DNA of 64,000 nucleotides from Stenotrophomonas bentonitica (GTDB lineage Bacteria > Pseudomonadota > Gammaproteobacteria > Xanthomonadales > Xanthomonadaceae). The translations under genes and the position numbers were made by a program. The stretch spans positions 434,001 to 498,000 of the forward strand of contig NZ_PKQP01000001.1 of the NCBI RefSeq assembly GCF_002887735.1. Reading direction: 5' to 3'. Below the pieces are notes generated by a model. It searched no databases and was not told the DNA's origin. It worked only from the letters and a program-made list of their open reading frames with translations. Positions 9,801 to 18,204 of this stretch are shown here, piece by piece; position 1 is the first letter of the stretch, and each line of letters begins with the position of its first letter.

Positions 9801-10751
9801 GCTGCCTTCCATGCCGATCCGCAGGCGCGGCGCATCGGCGCGCCAGCCGCCATGCACCCAGCGCCAGCGCGCGCGCAGCTCCAGCGTGTCCAGCGCCAGC
9901 TGCGGGTGGGTGCCGTCTGCAAGCTTCACGCCGCGGACCTGCACGTTCTGCAGGTCCGCATCCGTGGTGACCATCACCACCCGGTGATCGCGCAGATCCA
10001 CCCATGCATTGAATTCACCGGTGCCCTGCTGCAGACCGATGCCGCCGAACTGCAGCAGCGAGGACCACGCACGGAAATCGGCCGGATCGGCCGACAGCCA
10101 CGCCTGCCCATCGCCGCGCTTGCGCTCGAACTCCAGCACCGCTGTAAGCGGCTGGGCGGCGGGATCGGCCCAGGCGCGGGCGCCCACGCGAAGGCGCTGG
10201 CCGTTGACGCGCAGGCGAAGGTCGATCCGCGGCAGCGAGGCGTTCACGCCCAGCGAGGGCGCATCGACCCGCAGCCGCCCGCCGATCACCTGCAGCTCGC
10301 CCAAGCGGCGCAGCGTTTCCAGCGGATCACCCGCAGCCGACTGCGGCAGCCCCTGCACCGACCAGCGGCCGTCATCGGCGCGCTGCAGCACCAGCGCCAA
10401 GCCACGCAGGCGCAGCTCGGTCAGCGAGTGACCCGGCAGCAGCCCGGCATACATTGACACCAGCACCTCGGCCTCGCCGATGCGCAGGCCCTGCCCTTCA
10501 CCGATCCGCAGCCCTTTGAGCTGCAGCAGCGGCCCACGCCGGGTCCAGGCGGTATCCAGCGCATCGAAACGCACCGGCTGGCCGGCACGCGCGCTCAGCC
10601 ATGCCGCCACCCTGTCCGGATGGCGCTCGGCCAGCGGCAGCAGCTGGCTGGCGGTGCCGACCAGCAGGGCCACGCCCACGAGCAGGACCGCCACCGCATA
10701 CACGGCATGGCGGCGGATCCGGCGCAGGCGCAGGCGCAGCGGTGTGCTCAT
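6891..10751 (-). CDS. yhdP: YhdP family AsmA-like phospholipid transport protein
   Basis: YhdP is one of the large AsmA-like bridge proteins that carry phospholipid from inner to outer membrane; in E. coli it acts with TamB and YdbH. The 1286-residue protein fits the family length. It has one N-terminal membrane helix (VYAVAVLLVGVALLVGTA, about 17-34) preceded by an arginine-rich cytosolic stub; the rest is periplasmic and beta-rich, with the DUF3971 region in the middle and an AsmA-like C-terminal section (QTIDVNPRAGNLLTVVGA). A proline/alanine tail ends the protein. It lies between rng (30 nt upstream) and tldD (54 nt downstream), the common gammaproteobacterial order. Confidence 0.94.
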   Translation of the reverse strand: MSTPLRLRLRRIRRHAVYAVAVLLVGVALLVGTASQLLPLAERHPDRVAAWLSARAGQPVRFDALDTAWTRRGPLLQLKGLRIGEGQGLRIGEAEVLVSMYAGLLPGHSLTELRLRGLALVLQRADDGRWSVQGLPQSAAGDPLETLRRLGELQVIGGRLRVDAPSLGVNASLPRIDLRLRVNGQRLRVGARAWADPAAQPLTAVLEFERKRGDGQAWLSADPADFRAWSSLLQFGGIGLQQGTGEFNAWVDLRDHRVVMVTTDADLQNVQVRGVKLADGTHPQLALDTLELRARWRWVHGGWRADAPRLRIGMEGSTQQLDGLLLAGGQHFALAGDNIDATALLRGLALTDRIDPGLREWLHDAAPQVRMTRVRVAGEQGGPLSVEGDLEDIRFAAVGHSPGLSGVGGRFTGDADGFTLELQPQRVMHFDWPSGFGERHDVRLAGQLVGWRDEAGGWRIGTPALRVQGTDYAADVRGGIWFQNNGTRPWLELAAKIDDVPMTAAKRFWIHSKMSKAATDWLDAALVSGQVRGGVGLVTGDLEDWPFDKNNGRFEATGHIDAGSIRFQHDWPAMNKVDADIAFIGPGFELHGKGDLAGVAVDHFDAGIPDFGVTDLYVKATSRSDAGALLAMLKQSPLQATYGETLDNLTAKGPAAVTFDLLQPLHHDEGGGHLQGTVDLNGATLTEKRFDLVFENMRGQARYGHGGFDAEQLAVRHQGQDGLLSLRAGEFVHDPQQAFESELTASLAAGALLDRAPELNWLKPYIQGTSRWTIGVTLPKVAAGSKVEPPTVLKLHSDLVGTTLELPAPLDKPAATPLATAVTAQLPMGSGRVDVAFGQRLALAARTHDNQTGVQVTLGSDHVDRDPPASGLVVNGRSGSLDALEWIGLARSPEGGDDKDPMPLRHVDVQVGQLLLAGGVFEQTRLQLRPTGNSVDVRLDGPSLAGSLSVPNADGGTIVGKLSRVHWQSLPTPVKAPSDGAPILLPPDVALPARVQASANDTNPAKVPPLSLDIEDLQFGKARLGQAVLRTRPMANGLSVDQVQFRAPKQEIDVNGRWMGMGAAARSQFNVQVRSEDLGGLMQNLDYGGQLRGGQGQLSMTAGWQGGPSDFQLGALQGQLHVHARNGQLLELEPGAGRVLGLLSVAQLPRRLMFDFRDFFSKGFAFNQVEGSVAFGNGMATTDKVLIEGPAANITIRGQTDLRQQRFDQTIDVNPRAGNLLTVVGAVAGGPVGAAVGAAANAVLSKPLGEIGAKTYRVTGPWAEPKVEVIDRDTAPRPAPAAPPAR

Positions 10752-10781
10752 CGGAACCTGGGAACGCCGGACCGGCCGCGG

Positions 10782-12269
10782 TCAGAGCAGCACGACATCG
10801 AACTGCTCCTGCAGGTACTGCTCGTCCGCCTGGAAGCGGATGCTCTTGCCCAGGAACTCCTCCAGTTCGGCTACCGCCGAGGACTCCTCGTCGGTGATGC
10901 GCGCGACCACCTTCGAGGAGGCAATCACCAGCAGGCGGGCCGCATCGAACTGGCGCACCGCCCGGGTGATCTCGCGGAAGATCTCATAGGTCACCGTCTC
11001 GGCGGTCTTGATCGAACCCCGCCCGCTGCACTCCGGGCACGGCTCGGACAGCTGGCGCTCCAGGCTTTCCACGGTGCGCTTGCGCGTCATCTCGACCAGG
11101 CCCAGCGGCGAGAAATCGTAGACGGTGGTCTTGGCATGGTCGCGGGCCAGCGCCTTCTCCAGCGTGCGCAGCACCTGACGGCGATGCTCGGCGTCATCCA
11201 TGTCGATGAAGTCGATGATGATGATGCCGCCCAGGTTGCGCAGCCGCAGTTGGCGCGCCACGGCCTGCGCCGCTTCAAGATTGGTGCGGAACACCGTCTC
11301 TTCGAGATTGCGCTGGCCCAGGAACGAACCGGTGTTGACGTCGATCGTGGTCATCGCCTCGGTCTGGTCGATCACCAGATAGCCACCGGACTTGAGCGGT
11401 ACCTGCTTGTCCAGCGCCCGGCCGATCTCGTCCTCGACCCCGAACATGTCGAAGATCGGGCGATCGCCGCTGTACAGCTCCAACTTCTCGGCCAGCACCG
11501 GCATGTACTTGGCCACGAATGCCTGCAACTGGTTGAAGGTCTCCTTGGAGTCGACCTTGACCTTGTCCACGTCCTTGCGGATCAGGTCGCGCACCGAGCG
11601 CAGCGGCAGGCTCAGGTCTTCATAGATCACGCTGCACGGGGCGGCATCGCGGCCACGGCGCTCGACCACGTTCCAGACCCGCGACAGGTAGGCCACGTCC
11701 TCGGCGATCGCTTCGGCCGGCTGGCCTTCGGCGTTGGTGCGCACGATATAGCCGTAACCGCCGTGCTGGGCCGACAGTTCAGTCACCAGGGTCTTCAGGC
11801 GCGCGCGCTCGGCCTCGTCTTCGATCCGGGCCGACACGCCCACCACCTTGGACTGCGGCAGCAGCACCATGTAGCGCGAGGGAATGCTGATCTGCGTGGT
11901 CAGCCGGGCCCCCTTGGTCCCGATCGGATCCTTGACCACCTGCACCACGATGTCCTGGCCGTCGCGCAGCAACTCCACGATCGGCACCGAGGACGGCGGC
12001 GGCAGGGTGGTGCCTTCGGTATCGGCGCTGGCCACCGGGGCCGGGCGGATCACGTCGTTGGCGTGCAGGAACGCGGCGCGCTCCAGCCCGACCTCCACGA
12101 ACGCCGCCTGCATGCCGGGCATCACCCGCTGGACCTTGCCTTTATAAATGTTGCCGACCACGCCACGGCGCCAGCCGCGTTCGATATGCAGCTCCTGCAG
12201 CATGCCGTTTTCGATGACGGCGACGCGGGTTTCCCGCGGGGTGACATTGACCAGGATTTCTTCAGACAT
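10782..12269 (-). CDS. rng: Ribonuclease G
   Basis: RNase G is a cytosolic endoribonuclease that matures the 16S rRNA 5' end and decays some mRNAs. The 495-aa protein starts [22 protein letters not shown], has the S1 RNA-binding region ([22 protein letters not shown], about 40-60), the catalytic aspartates in [10 protein letters not shown], and the zinc-link CPECSGRG. It lacks the long C-terminal scaffold that defines RNase E, so RNase G is the better call. Its start overlaps the end of maf by 8 nt, indicating coupling. Confidence 0.96.
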   Translation of the reverse strand: MSEEILVNVTPRETRVAVIENGMLQELHIERGWRRGVVGNIYKGKVQRVMPGMQAAFVEVGLERAAFLHANDVIRPAPVASADTEGTTLPPPSSVPIVELLRDGQDIVVQVVKDPIGTKGARLTTQISIPSRYMVLLPQSKVVGVSARIEDEAERARLKTLVTELSAQHGGYGYIVRTNAEGQPAEAIAEDVAYLSRVWNVVERRGRDAAPCSVIYEDLSLPLRSVRDLIRKDVDKVKVDSKETFNQLQAFVAKYMPVLAEKLELYSGDRPIFDMFGVEDEIGRALDKQVPLKSGGYLVIDQTEAMTTIDVNTGSFLGQRNLEETVFRTNLEAAQAVARQLRLRNLGGIIIIDFIDMDDAEHRRQVLRTLEKALARDHAKTTVYDFSPLGLVEMTRKRTVESLERQLSEPCPECSGRGSIKTAETVTYEIFREITRAVRQFDAARLLVIASSKVVARITDEESSAVAELEEFLGKSIRFQADEQYLQEQFDVVLL

Positions 12270-12843
12270 GGGCGACTCCCTTCAGTTCAAACGCCTGCAG
12301 CAACTGCTCGGTCTGTTGCAGGGGCAAACCCATCACACCCGAATAGCTTCCCGCCAGGTGGCGGATATATCGTTCGGCGCCGCCCTGGATCGCATAGGCG
12401 CCGGCTTTGTCCATCGGCTCGCCCGTGGCCACGTAGGCGGCGATCCGGTCCTCGTCGATCGCCGCGAACGTCACCTCCGAGACCACCAGTACGCCCTGCT
12501 CCCGGCCGGCGGCGACCAGCGCCACGGCGGTCATCACCTGGTGGGTGCGCCCGGCCAGCGCGCGCAGCATCGCGCGCGCATCGTCGGCATCGACCGGCTT
12601 GCCGAACACGCGCCCATCCAGCACCACCTCGGTGTCCGAGCCGAGCACCACCGCGTCCGGGTCATGGGCGACCAGCGCCAGCCCGGCACGCGCCTTGTCG
12701 GCGGCGACCCGCTGCACGTAATCGGCGGCCGACTCGGCGGGCGCACGGACTTCGGGCACGTGAAGATCGAGCGCCTGGAACGGTCGGTCCAGGCGCGCAA
12801 GCAGTTCGTTTCGTCGGGGGGATCGAGAGGCGAGATAAAGCAT
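12262..12843 (-). CDS. maf: Maf family nucleoside triphosphate pyrophosphatase
   Basis: Maf proteins hydrolyse non-canonical or excess pyrimidine nucleoside triphosphates; the YhdE-type acts on dTTP/UTP. The 193-residue product has the N-terminal [10 protein letters not shown] signature, the catalytic aspartate in [10 protein letters not shown], and the substrate-specificity segment [17 protein letters not shown] 12843 gives [11 protein letters not shown] directly at the start, matching the family; the frame to 12921 adds unrelated residues. First gene of the maf-rng-yhdP-tldD run. Confidence 0.95.
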   Translation of the reverse strand: MLYLASRSPRRNELLARLDRPFQALDLHVPEVRAPAESAADYVQRVAADKARAGLALVAHDPDAVVLGSDTEVVLDGRVFGKPVDADDARAMLRALAGRTHQVMTAVALVAAGREQGVLVVSEVTFAAIDEDRIAAYVATGEPMDKAGAYAIQGGAERYIRHLAGSYSGVMGLPLQQTEQLLQAFELKGVAHV

Positions 12844-12973
12844 CGAGGAAGCATAACCTGAGGCTACTGTCTGAATCGCAAGCAACACCCTCCAATCGTC
12901 ATCAACCCCATCAAACCTCACGACGCGTTCATCGCCCCGACACCAACCTCAACGTCTTCACAAGGAGATGTAC

Positions 12974-13708
12974 ATGCGCCGCCCGTCCCTGTCCCCGTTG
13001 CTGCTCGCCCTGTCCCTTGCCCTGGGAGCTTCGATGACCGCCCACGCCCAGTCCCAGCCCGCCATCGCCGTGCCGGCCGACGGCACCCTGCTCAACATTT
13101 CGGCCAATGCCGAGGCCAGGCGCGTGCCGGACGTGGCCACGCTGTCGGCCGGTGTCGTCACCCAGGCCGTGGACGGCAACACCGCCATGCGCCAGAACGC
13201 CGAGCAGATGACCAAGGTGCTTGCCGCGATCAAGGCCGCCGGCATTGCCGAGCGCGATGTGCAGACCAGCGGCGTCAACCTGAGCCCGCAGTACCGTTAC
13301 GCCGACAACGAGGCGCCAAAGATCACCGGCTACCAGGCCAGCAATACGGTCAGCCTGAAGGTGCGCGACATCGCCAAGCTCGGCAAAGTGCTTGATGCAC
13401 TGGCCGCGCAGGGCGCCAACCAGATCAACGGCCCGCAGTTCGAGATCGACCAGCCCGAGCCGGTCTACGACGAAGCCCGCCTGGCCGCACTGAAGAAGGC
13501 CCAGGCCCGCGCCGAAACATATGCCAAGTCGCTGGGCCTGCGCGTGCGCCGGATCGTGAGCATCTCCGAAAGCGGTGGCGGCAACTTCCGCCCGGTGATG
13601 ATGCGTGCGGCGGCCGCGCCGATGGCGGCCGATGTCTCCACGCCGGTGTCGCCGGGCGAATCGACCGTGTCGGTCAACCTGGACGTGGTGTTCGATCTGG
13701 GCCGGTAA
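12974..13708 (+). CDS. SIMPL-domain (DUF541) periplasmic protein
   Basis: A 244-residue exported protein with a signal peptide (LLALSLALGASMTAHAQ, cleavage near residue 26) and one SIMPL/DUF541 domain covering the rest, including TLSAGVVTQAVDGNTAMRQN and the ALKKAQARAETYAKSLGL helix. Members (E. coli YggE, Brucella BP26) form multimeric periplasmic or outer-membrane structures; YggE is linked to oxidative-stress tolerance. The precise role here is unknown. Start at ATG 12974 because AAGGAG (12962-12967) is six bases upstream; the ATG at 12968 would leave no spacing. Stands alone between maf (opposite strand) and the TonB receptor. Confidence 0.88.
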   Translation: MRRPSLSPLLLALSLALGASMTAHAQSQPAIAVPADGTLLNISANAEARRVPDVATLSAGVVTQAVDGNTAMRQNAEQMTKVLAAIKAAGIAERDVQTSGVNLSPQYRYADNEAPKITGYQASNTVSLKVRDIAKLGKVLDALAAQGANQINGPQFEIDQPEPVYDEARLAALKKAQARAETYAKSLGLRVRRIVSISESGGGNFRPVMMRAAAAPMAADVSTPVSPGESTVSVNLDVVFDLGR

Positions 13709-13714
13709 CACGTC

Positions 13715-13744
13715 GCAGCAGAGCGGACCCACGTCCGCTCCTGC
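13715..13744. repeat. REP-like palindrome (GCAG/CTGC ends)
   Basis: Inner arms GAGCGGAC (13721-13728) and GTCCGCTC (13733-13740) enclose CCAC; outer GCAG and CTGC also pair, with a two-base bulge. The layout resembles the GTAG-headed palindromes of xanthomonads with one base changed. No T-run follows. Confidence 0.45.
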
Positions 13745-13750
13745 CTGGCA

Positions 13751-13774
13751 TGACGGCGCCTTAGGGCGCCGTCA
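13751..13774 (+). terminator. Hairpin after the SIMPL gene, possible terminator
   Basis: Arms TGACGGCGCC (13751-13760) and GGCGCCGTCA (13765-13774) with a TTAG loop form a strong stem 42 nt after the stop codon. There is no T-run, so termination is uncertain; it may only stabilise the 3' end. Confidence 0.4.
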
Positions 13775-14065
13775 TGCTGTCCGCGGTCATAGCCCGACTG
13801 CAGTCTGCGGCGCACCGCCATCGTCGATGGTCAGGTCGTCGAGGCCGATGGCCGGGTGTCGGTGGAATTCTCGTTGCCGCGTTGAGGCGTCCGGAGAGCA
13901 CCGCGACGGGGCTCTCCCCATTCATACAACCCCCTCACGCCATCGTTCCCGAATTAAGCAATTTTTCACACTTGCGTCACCTGCCGGAAACCTAGATTGG
14001 CGCCGTTGCCACCGTTCTGGTGTCGACTTATTGACATCTAGGTTTTCCCAGTCAGGAGAGAAGCT

Positions 14066-16900
14066 GTGAAACACCCGACCCAACGCCGCGACGACAGCCG
14101 CCGCAATACCCTGGCCCATTCCATTTCCACGATCCTGACCAGCGGCGCGCTGCTGCTGGTAGGGGCCATGGCGTCGTCCTCCGCGTTCGCGCAGGAGCAG
14201 GCGACCAACCTTGACCGGATCACCGTCACCGGGTCGAACATCCCCCGCACGAATACCGAAACTCCCTCCCCCGTCCAGGTGGTCACCCGCCAGGAGATCG
14301 ACCGTACCGGCAAGACCACGGTCGCCGAGTATCTGCAGACCCTGACCGCGGACGGGTCAGGCTCCATTCCCAAGACCTTCGGCAACGGGTTTGCCGGCGG
14401 TGGCGCCGGCATCTCGCTGCGCGGCCTGGGCGCCGGCTCCACGCTGGTGCTGTTGAACGGCCGCCGCATGGCGACCTACGGCCTGGCCGATGACGGCCAG
14501 AAAGTCTTCACCGACCTGAGCACCATTCCGCTGGATGCGGTCGAGCGCATTGAAGTCCTGAAGGACGGCGCTTCTGCGATCTACGGTTCGGACGCCATCG
14601 CCGGCGTGGTCAACATCATCCTGCGCAGCGACTTCAACGGCGCCATCCTGCGCGCCTCCTACGGCCTGTCCGGCGACAGCGACGGCGATGCCAGGAAGGC
14701 CACCCTGACCGCCGGCACCGGCGACCTGGCCACCGATGGCTGGAACGCGTTCTTCAGTCTGGACGTGGGCAAGACCGACGCGATCAAGATCAGCGACCGC
14801 AAGAACCGCAAGTGGATCGGCACCGGTGATATCCGCCCGTGGGGCTATGGCAACAACGCCCAGTTCCTGGGTGGCGCCGCGCTCTCCGGCGGTACCCGTG
14901 GCGGTGTGGGTCCGAACGGTTCGGTGTTCGACGACCGTGCGGTGACGGATGACGACCCGGCCTTCCTCGTCGCGCTGCCGGGCTGCGCCGGTTTGACCAC
15001 CATCCCCGGCCAGAACGATGTCACCGCCCAGCAGCAGGGCTGCCTGTGGGATCCGGCCCAGCTGTACCGTGACCTGACCCCGGAAGAGAAGTACGTCAAC
15101 GTATTTGGTCGCGCCAGCTTCGCCTTCGGCGAGGGCGGTGAGATCTACACCGAAATCGGCTACTCCAAGAAGGAAACCACCTTCAGCAACACGCCCTCCG
15201 GCGTTTCCGGTGGCTGGGGCTATCCCGGTGGCCCGGTCAACGCCAACAGCGGCGATGGCGCCACCGTGCTCAGCCCGACCCACCCGGACAACCCGATCCC
15301 CGGCCAGGCCTCGCGCCTGCGCTACTCGGCCTGGGATGTCGGCCCGCGTGTGACCGAGAACACCAACGAGTTCAACCGCTTCCTGGTCGGCGTCAAGGGC
15401 AACTGGGGCGAGTGGAGCTACGACACGGCCTACCTGCATTCGGGCACCGACCTGGTCAACAAGCGTACCGGCTTCCTGAACTACGACGCCGTGCGTTGCG
15501 TGCTCGGCAATCCGGCCTGCCCGGCAGGCGTGTGGCGCATCGGCGACAACGCGGGGCTGAACTCGCAGGCCCTGTATGACTACATCTCGCCGGACATCAG
15601 CGCCCGCGCCAAGTCCAGCCTGGACATGTTCGACTTCACCGTGTCGCGCAGCCTGGCCGACCTCAAGGGTGGCGCGCTGGGTCTGGCGCTGGGTACCGAA
15701 TGGCGCAAGACCAGCAACAGCCTGACCCCGCAGACCTTCACCGACCAGGGCCAGATCATCGGCCTGGGCTACTCGGCCTACGACGGTACGCAGAACGTGT
15801 ACGCCGGCTATGTCGAGCTGTCCGCCCCGGTGCTGGAGCAGTTGGAACTGTCTGGCGCGGTCCGCTACGACAAGTATGAGAGCGGCGAAGGCAAGGCGAC
15901 GCCGAAGGTCGGGATCAAGTGGACCCCGGCCGACTGGATCGCCGTCCGCGGCAGCTATGCCGAAGGCTTCCGTGCCCCCAACCCGGCCGAGAACGGCGAC
16001 GGTGGCCTGGCCGCGTTCTCCAACGCTTCCGATCCCGTGCGCTGCCCCGGCGGCAACCCGGCCCCGGGCGCGAACGATGACGATTGCGGCGCACTGCCGG
16101 TCGCCATCATCACCCGCCCCAACGCCGACCTGAAGCCGGAAGAGTCCAAGAGCTACTCGGTGGGCCTGGTGCTGCAGCCGACCTCCAGCACCTCGATGAC
16201 GGTCGACGCGTGGCAGATCAAGCGCACCAACGAAATCGCCCAGGGCAGTACGGCCGAAGCGATTGCCGCGGGCAATGTGCTGCGTGACAACAACCTGCTC
16301 AATGGCGTTCCGGGCACCGGCAGCATCCTGGCGGTCAATACGCAGTACATCAATGCGGCATCCACCCGCGTGCGCGGCATCGATACCGACATCCGCCAGA
16401 CCTTCGACATCGGTCCGGGCCAGCTGGAAATGGACCTGCAGTGGAGCCACGTGCTCAAGTTCGAGCGCACCGATGCCGACGTGACCGTCGACTATGCCGG
16501 TACCCACGGCAACTGCGACGTCACCAACTGCATCGGCACCCCGAAGGACCGCATCAACTTCGGTACCACCTGGAAGCAGGGCCCGTGGAGCGTCAGCGGC
16601 GTGGCCAACTACATCTCCAAGATGGAGAACACCGACTTCCGCGGTCCGGACGGCTCGTATCAGTTCGCCTATGCCGACGGCACGGACGTCACCAAGATTT
16701 CCTCGTTCACCACCTTCGACCTCTCCGGTCGCTGGAACATCACCGAGGCCTTCGAACTGAATGCATCGGTGCAGAACCTGTTCGACCGCATCGCTCCGCT
16801 GGATCCGACCACCTACGGTGGCGTGAACTACAACCCGCTGCACTTCAGCGGTGCGATCGGCCGTTACTTCACCGTCGGTGCCAAGTACACCTTCGAATGA
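14066..16900 (+). CDS. TonB-dependent outer-membrane receptor
   Basis: A 944-residue receptor that would import a bulky substrate across the outer membrane using TonB energy. It begins at GTG 14066 with AGGAG seven bases before it. The N-terminus holds an unusually long signal peptide ending SSSAFAQ, a TonB box-like DRITVTG (about 50-56), a plug domain (SPVQVVTRQEIDRTGKTTVAEYLQTL... NGRRM) and the plug-end signature AIYGSDAIAGVVNIIL. The remainder is the beta-barrel, closing with ALQ-type aromatic strands and a C-terminal YTFE. Extracellular loops contain paired cysteines (PGCAG...QGCLWD; RCPGGN...DDCGAL; GNCDVTNCIG), suggesting disulfide-stabilised loops. The substrate cannot be read from sequence; no Fur-type box or carbohydrate genes adjoin it. 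A terminator follows. Confidence 0.93.
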   Translation: MKHPTQRRDDSRRNTLAHSISTILTSGALLLVGAMASSSAFAQEQATNLDRITVTGSNIPRTNTETPSPVQVVTRQEIDRTGKTTVAEYLQTLTADGSGSIPKTFGNGFAGGGAGISLRGLGAGSTLVLLNGRRMATYGLADDGQKVFTDLSTIPLDAVERIEVLKDGASAIYGSDAIAGVVNIILRSDFNGAILRASYGLSGDSDGDARKATLTAGTGDLATDGWNAFFSLDVGKTDAIKISDRKNRKWIGTGDIRPWGYGNNAQFLGGAALSGGTRGGVGPNGSVFDDRAVTDDDPAFLVALPGCAGLTTIPGQNDVTAQQQGCLWDPAQLYRDLTPEEKYVNVFGRASFAFGEGGEIYTEIGYSKKETTFSNTPSGVSGGWGYPGGPVNANSGDGATVLSPTHPDNPIPGQASRLRYSAWDVGPRVTENTNEFNRFLVGVKGNWGEWSYDTAYLHSGTDLVNKRTGFLNYDAVRCVLGNPACPAGVWRIGDNAGLNSQALYDYISPDISARAKSSLDMFDFTVSRSLADLKGGALGLALGTEWRKTSNSLTPQTFTDQGQIIGLGYSAYDGTQNVYAGYVELSAPVLEQLELSGAVRYDKYESGEGKATPKVGIKWTPADWIAVRGSYAEGFRAPNPAENGDGGLAAFSNASDPVRCPGGNPAPGANDDDCGALPVAIITRPNADLKPEESKSYSVGLVLQPTSSTSMTVDAWQIKRTNEIAQGSTAEAIAAGNVLRDNNLLNGVPGTGSILAVNTQYINAASTRVRGIDTDIRQTFDIGPGQLEMDLQWSHVLKFERTDADVTVDYAGTHGNCDVTNCIGTPKDRINFGTTWKQGPWSVSGVANYISKMENTDFRGPDGSYQFAYADGTDVTKISSFTTFDLSGRWNITEAFELNASVQNLFDRIAPLDPTTYGGVNYNPLHFSGAIGRYFTVGAKYTFE

Positions 16901-16924
16901 GGTAGCCGCACTTGGGGAACAAGG

Positions 16925-16949
16925 AGCCCGGGCAGTGCCCGGGCTTTTT
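16925..16949 (+). terminator. Rho-independent terminator of the TonB receptor gene
   Basis: Arms AGCCCGGGC (16925-16933) and GCCCGGGCT (16937-16945) with an AGT loop, followed by five T ending at 16949. It lies 25 nt after the stop codon. Confidence 0.92.
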
Positions 16950-16984
16950 GTTGCTCGGCCACGCGAGTTGCGCACATCGCAGGC

Positions 16985-17018
16985 AAAAAAAAGCCCCGCA
17001 TCGCTGCGAGGCTTTTTT
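16985..17018 (-). terminator. Terminator of tRNA-Asn
   Basis: On the minus strand the stem GCCTCGCAGCGATGCGGGGC (one mismatch) is followed by eight T (16992-16985), 7 nt past the tRNA 3' end at 17026. Six A on its other side make it able to act in both directions. Confidence 0.85.
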
Positions 17019-17025
17019 CAAATCT

Positions 17026-17102
17026 TGGCGCCCGAAGTTGGACTCGAACCAACGACCCCCTGATTAACAGTCAAGTGCTCTAACCGGCTGAGCTATTCGG
17101 GC
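17026..17102 (-). tRNA. tRNA-Asn (GTT)
   Basis: A complete 77-nt cloverleaf with encoded CCA. The acceptor stem GCCCGAA pairs with TTCGGGC, the discriminator base is G, and the D-arm (AGCTCAGCCGGTTAGAGC) and T-arm (GGTTCGAGTCC) are canonical. The anticodon GTT (17068-17066 on the minus strand) lies in the loop CTGTTAA, giving asparagine. It has its own promoter and terminator and is independent of rlmH upstream. Confidence 0.98.
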
Positions 17103-17111
17103 GGGGTGCGC

Positions 17112-17140
17112 ATTGTAGCCCGTTTTTCGCGAGATGTAAC
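17112..17140 (-). promoter_or_regulatory. Promoter of tRNA-Asn
   Basis: Minus-strand -10 TACAAT (17117-17112) and -35 GTTACA (17140-17135, four of six matching the sigma-70 consensus) are separated by exactly 17 nt. The predicted start lies a few bases upstream of the mature tRNA 5' end at 17102. The stretch between rlmH and the tRNA has no other use. Confidence 0.75.
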
Positions 17141-17159
17141 CCGTCTGGCGACAACTATT

Positions 17160-17630
17160 TCACGCACGGTGATACGGATGATTGGCCAGCATGGCCGCAG
17201 CGCGGTACAGCTGTTCGGCCACGACCAGGCGCACCAGCATGTGCGGCAGCGTCAGCGGCCCGATCGACCATTTCTCGTCGGCCATCGCCGACACCTCGGC
17301 CGAGTGGCCTTCCGGCCCGCCGATCAGGAACGCCAGGTCCCTGCCCTGCCCTCGCCAATGCTCCAGGCGCTGGGCCAGCTGCTCGGAACTGAGTTGGCGG
17401 CCCGGCACATCGAGCGCGACCACATAGGCATTCTTCGGCAGCGCGGCGATCACCCGCTTGCCTTCGTCATCGGTCGCGCGGCGCGCATCGCGACCCTTGC
17501 CGCGCAGGCCGGGCTCGATCTCGACCAGCTCGAACGGCAGCCAGTGCGAGAGCCGCTTCTGGTACTCGGCAAACCCCTGCGCGACCCAGGATGGCGCGCG
17601 CTCGCCGGTGGCGATCAACCTGGCTTTCAT
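17160..17630 (-). CDS. rlmH: 23S rRNA (pseudouridine1915-N3)-methyltransferase
   Basis: RlmH methylates pseudouridine 1915 in helix 69 of 23S rRNA, acting on assembled 70S ribosomes. The 156-aa length is exactly that of the family. It shows the SPOUT-fold SAM-binding knot: LDVPGRQLSSEQLA, then FLIGGPEGHS (about 100-109) and the C-terminal LPHMLVRLVVAEQLYRAAAMLANHPYHRA. Last gene of the leuS-lptE-holA-nadD-rsfS-rlmH run, 84 nt after rsfS, with a hairpin in between that may reduce read-through. Confidence 0.97.
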   Translation of the reverse strand: MKARLIATGERAPSWVAQGFAEYQKRLSHWLPFELVEIEPGLRGKGRDARRATDDEGKRVIAALPKNAYVVALDVPGRQLSSEQLAQRLEHWRGQGRDLAFLIGGPEGHSAEVSAMADEKWSIGPLTLPHMLVRLVVAEQLYRAAAMLANHPYHRA

Positions 17631-17664
17631 CGGTGTCCTCCGCAGCTACCGCAGGCGGCGCCGC

Positions 17665-17693
17665 AAAAGACAACGGCGCCATCGGCGCCGTTG
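17665..17693 (-). terminator. Hairpin with short T-tract between rsfS and rlmH
   Basis: Arms CAACGGCGCC and GGCGCCGTTG (17671-17680 and 17684-17693) form a ten-base stem; on the minus strand it is followed by TCTTTT. This could be a partial terminator that lowers rlmH transcription relative to rsfS. Confidence 0.55.
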
Positions 17694-17714
17694 TCGTGAC
17701 CGGGCACGCTGCGA

Positions 17715-18146
17715 TCAGCGCGCGTCGTAGTCGTCGTCCGCATCGTCGAGCAGCTCGATCGGCGGCTGGTCGCCCACGGTCCACAGGCGCTCGAGCGCGT
17801 AGAACTCACGCACGCGCGGCAGCATCACGTGGACGATCACGTCGCCCAGGTCGACCAGCACCCATTCGGCTTCGCGCTCGCCTTCCACGCCCAGCGGCAT
17901 CACACCCAGCTTCTTGGCGAACTTCACCACTTCATCGGCAATCGACTTGACGTGACGGCTGGAGGTGCCCGAGGCGATCACCATGTAATCGGCGACGCTG
18001 GAGCGGCCGATGACGTCGATCTCAACGAGATCCTTGGCCTTCAGTTCTTCGGTGGCCCCGCGCACGCACTCGAGCAGCTGCATGACGGAGGGCGCCGGAT
18101 TGGGCAGTTGGACCTTGATGGTCTGGGGCTGGGCTTGGTTGCTCAA
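17715..18146 (-). CDS. rsfS: Ribosomal silencing factor RsfS
   Basis: RsfS (YbeB, DUF143) binds uL14 on the 50S subunit and blocks subunit joining when nutrients are scarce. The 143-residue protein has the domain from about residue 22 to 125: [37 protein letters not shown] and the signature [28 protein letters not shown]. An acidic tail ([10 protein letters not shown]) ends it. Follows nadD by 58 nt; the pairing with nadD is nearly universal in bacteria. Confidence 0.97.
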   Translation of the reverse strand: MSNQAQPQTIKVQLPNPAPSVMQLLECVRGATEELKAKDLVEIDVIGRSSVADYMVIASGTSSRHVKSIADEVVKFAKKLGVMPLGVEGEREAEWVLVDLGDVIVHVMLPRVREFYALERLWTVGDQPPIELLDDADDDYDAR

Positions 18147-18204
18147 AGCGGGTCAACTCGATAAATGTGGGGCCGATTATACGGGGCGGCGGGGCCGCGC
18201 GTAT

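Larger units (their letters stand above)
13709..14065. other. 357-nt intergenic region with two hairpins
   Basis: No convincing gene. The left part carries an imperfect palindrome (13715-13744) and a perfect ten-base-arm hairpin (13751-13774). The right part, 13940-14065, is noticeably more AT-rich (AATTAAGCAATTTTTCACACTTGCG) and probably holds the promoter of the TonB receptor; TTGCGT at 13972 and TAGATT at 13993 are a weak pair with only a 15-nt spacer. A good ribosome site AGGAG (14054-14058) precedes the receptor start. Confidence 0.6.

Noticed and set aside
13790..13885. Short frame ending VEADGRVSVEFSLPR after the SIMPL gene
   Set aside because: Looks faintly like the tail of a TonB-type protein, but only about 30 residues with an upstream stop; too short to call a pseudogene.
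14357..16975. 872-codon open frame antisense to the TonB receptor
   Set aside because: Receptor gene is well supported; the antisense frame has no start signals or family features.
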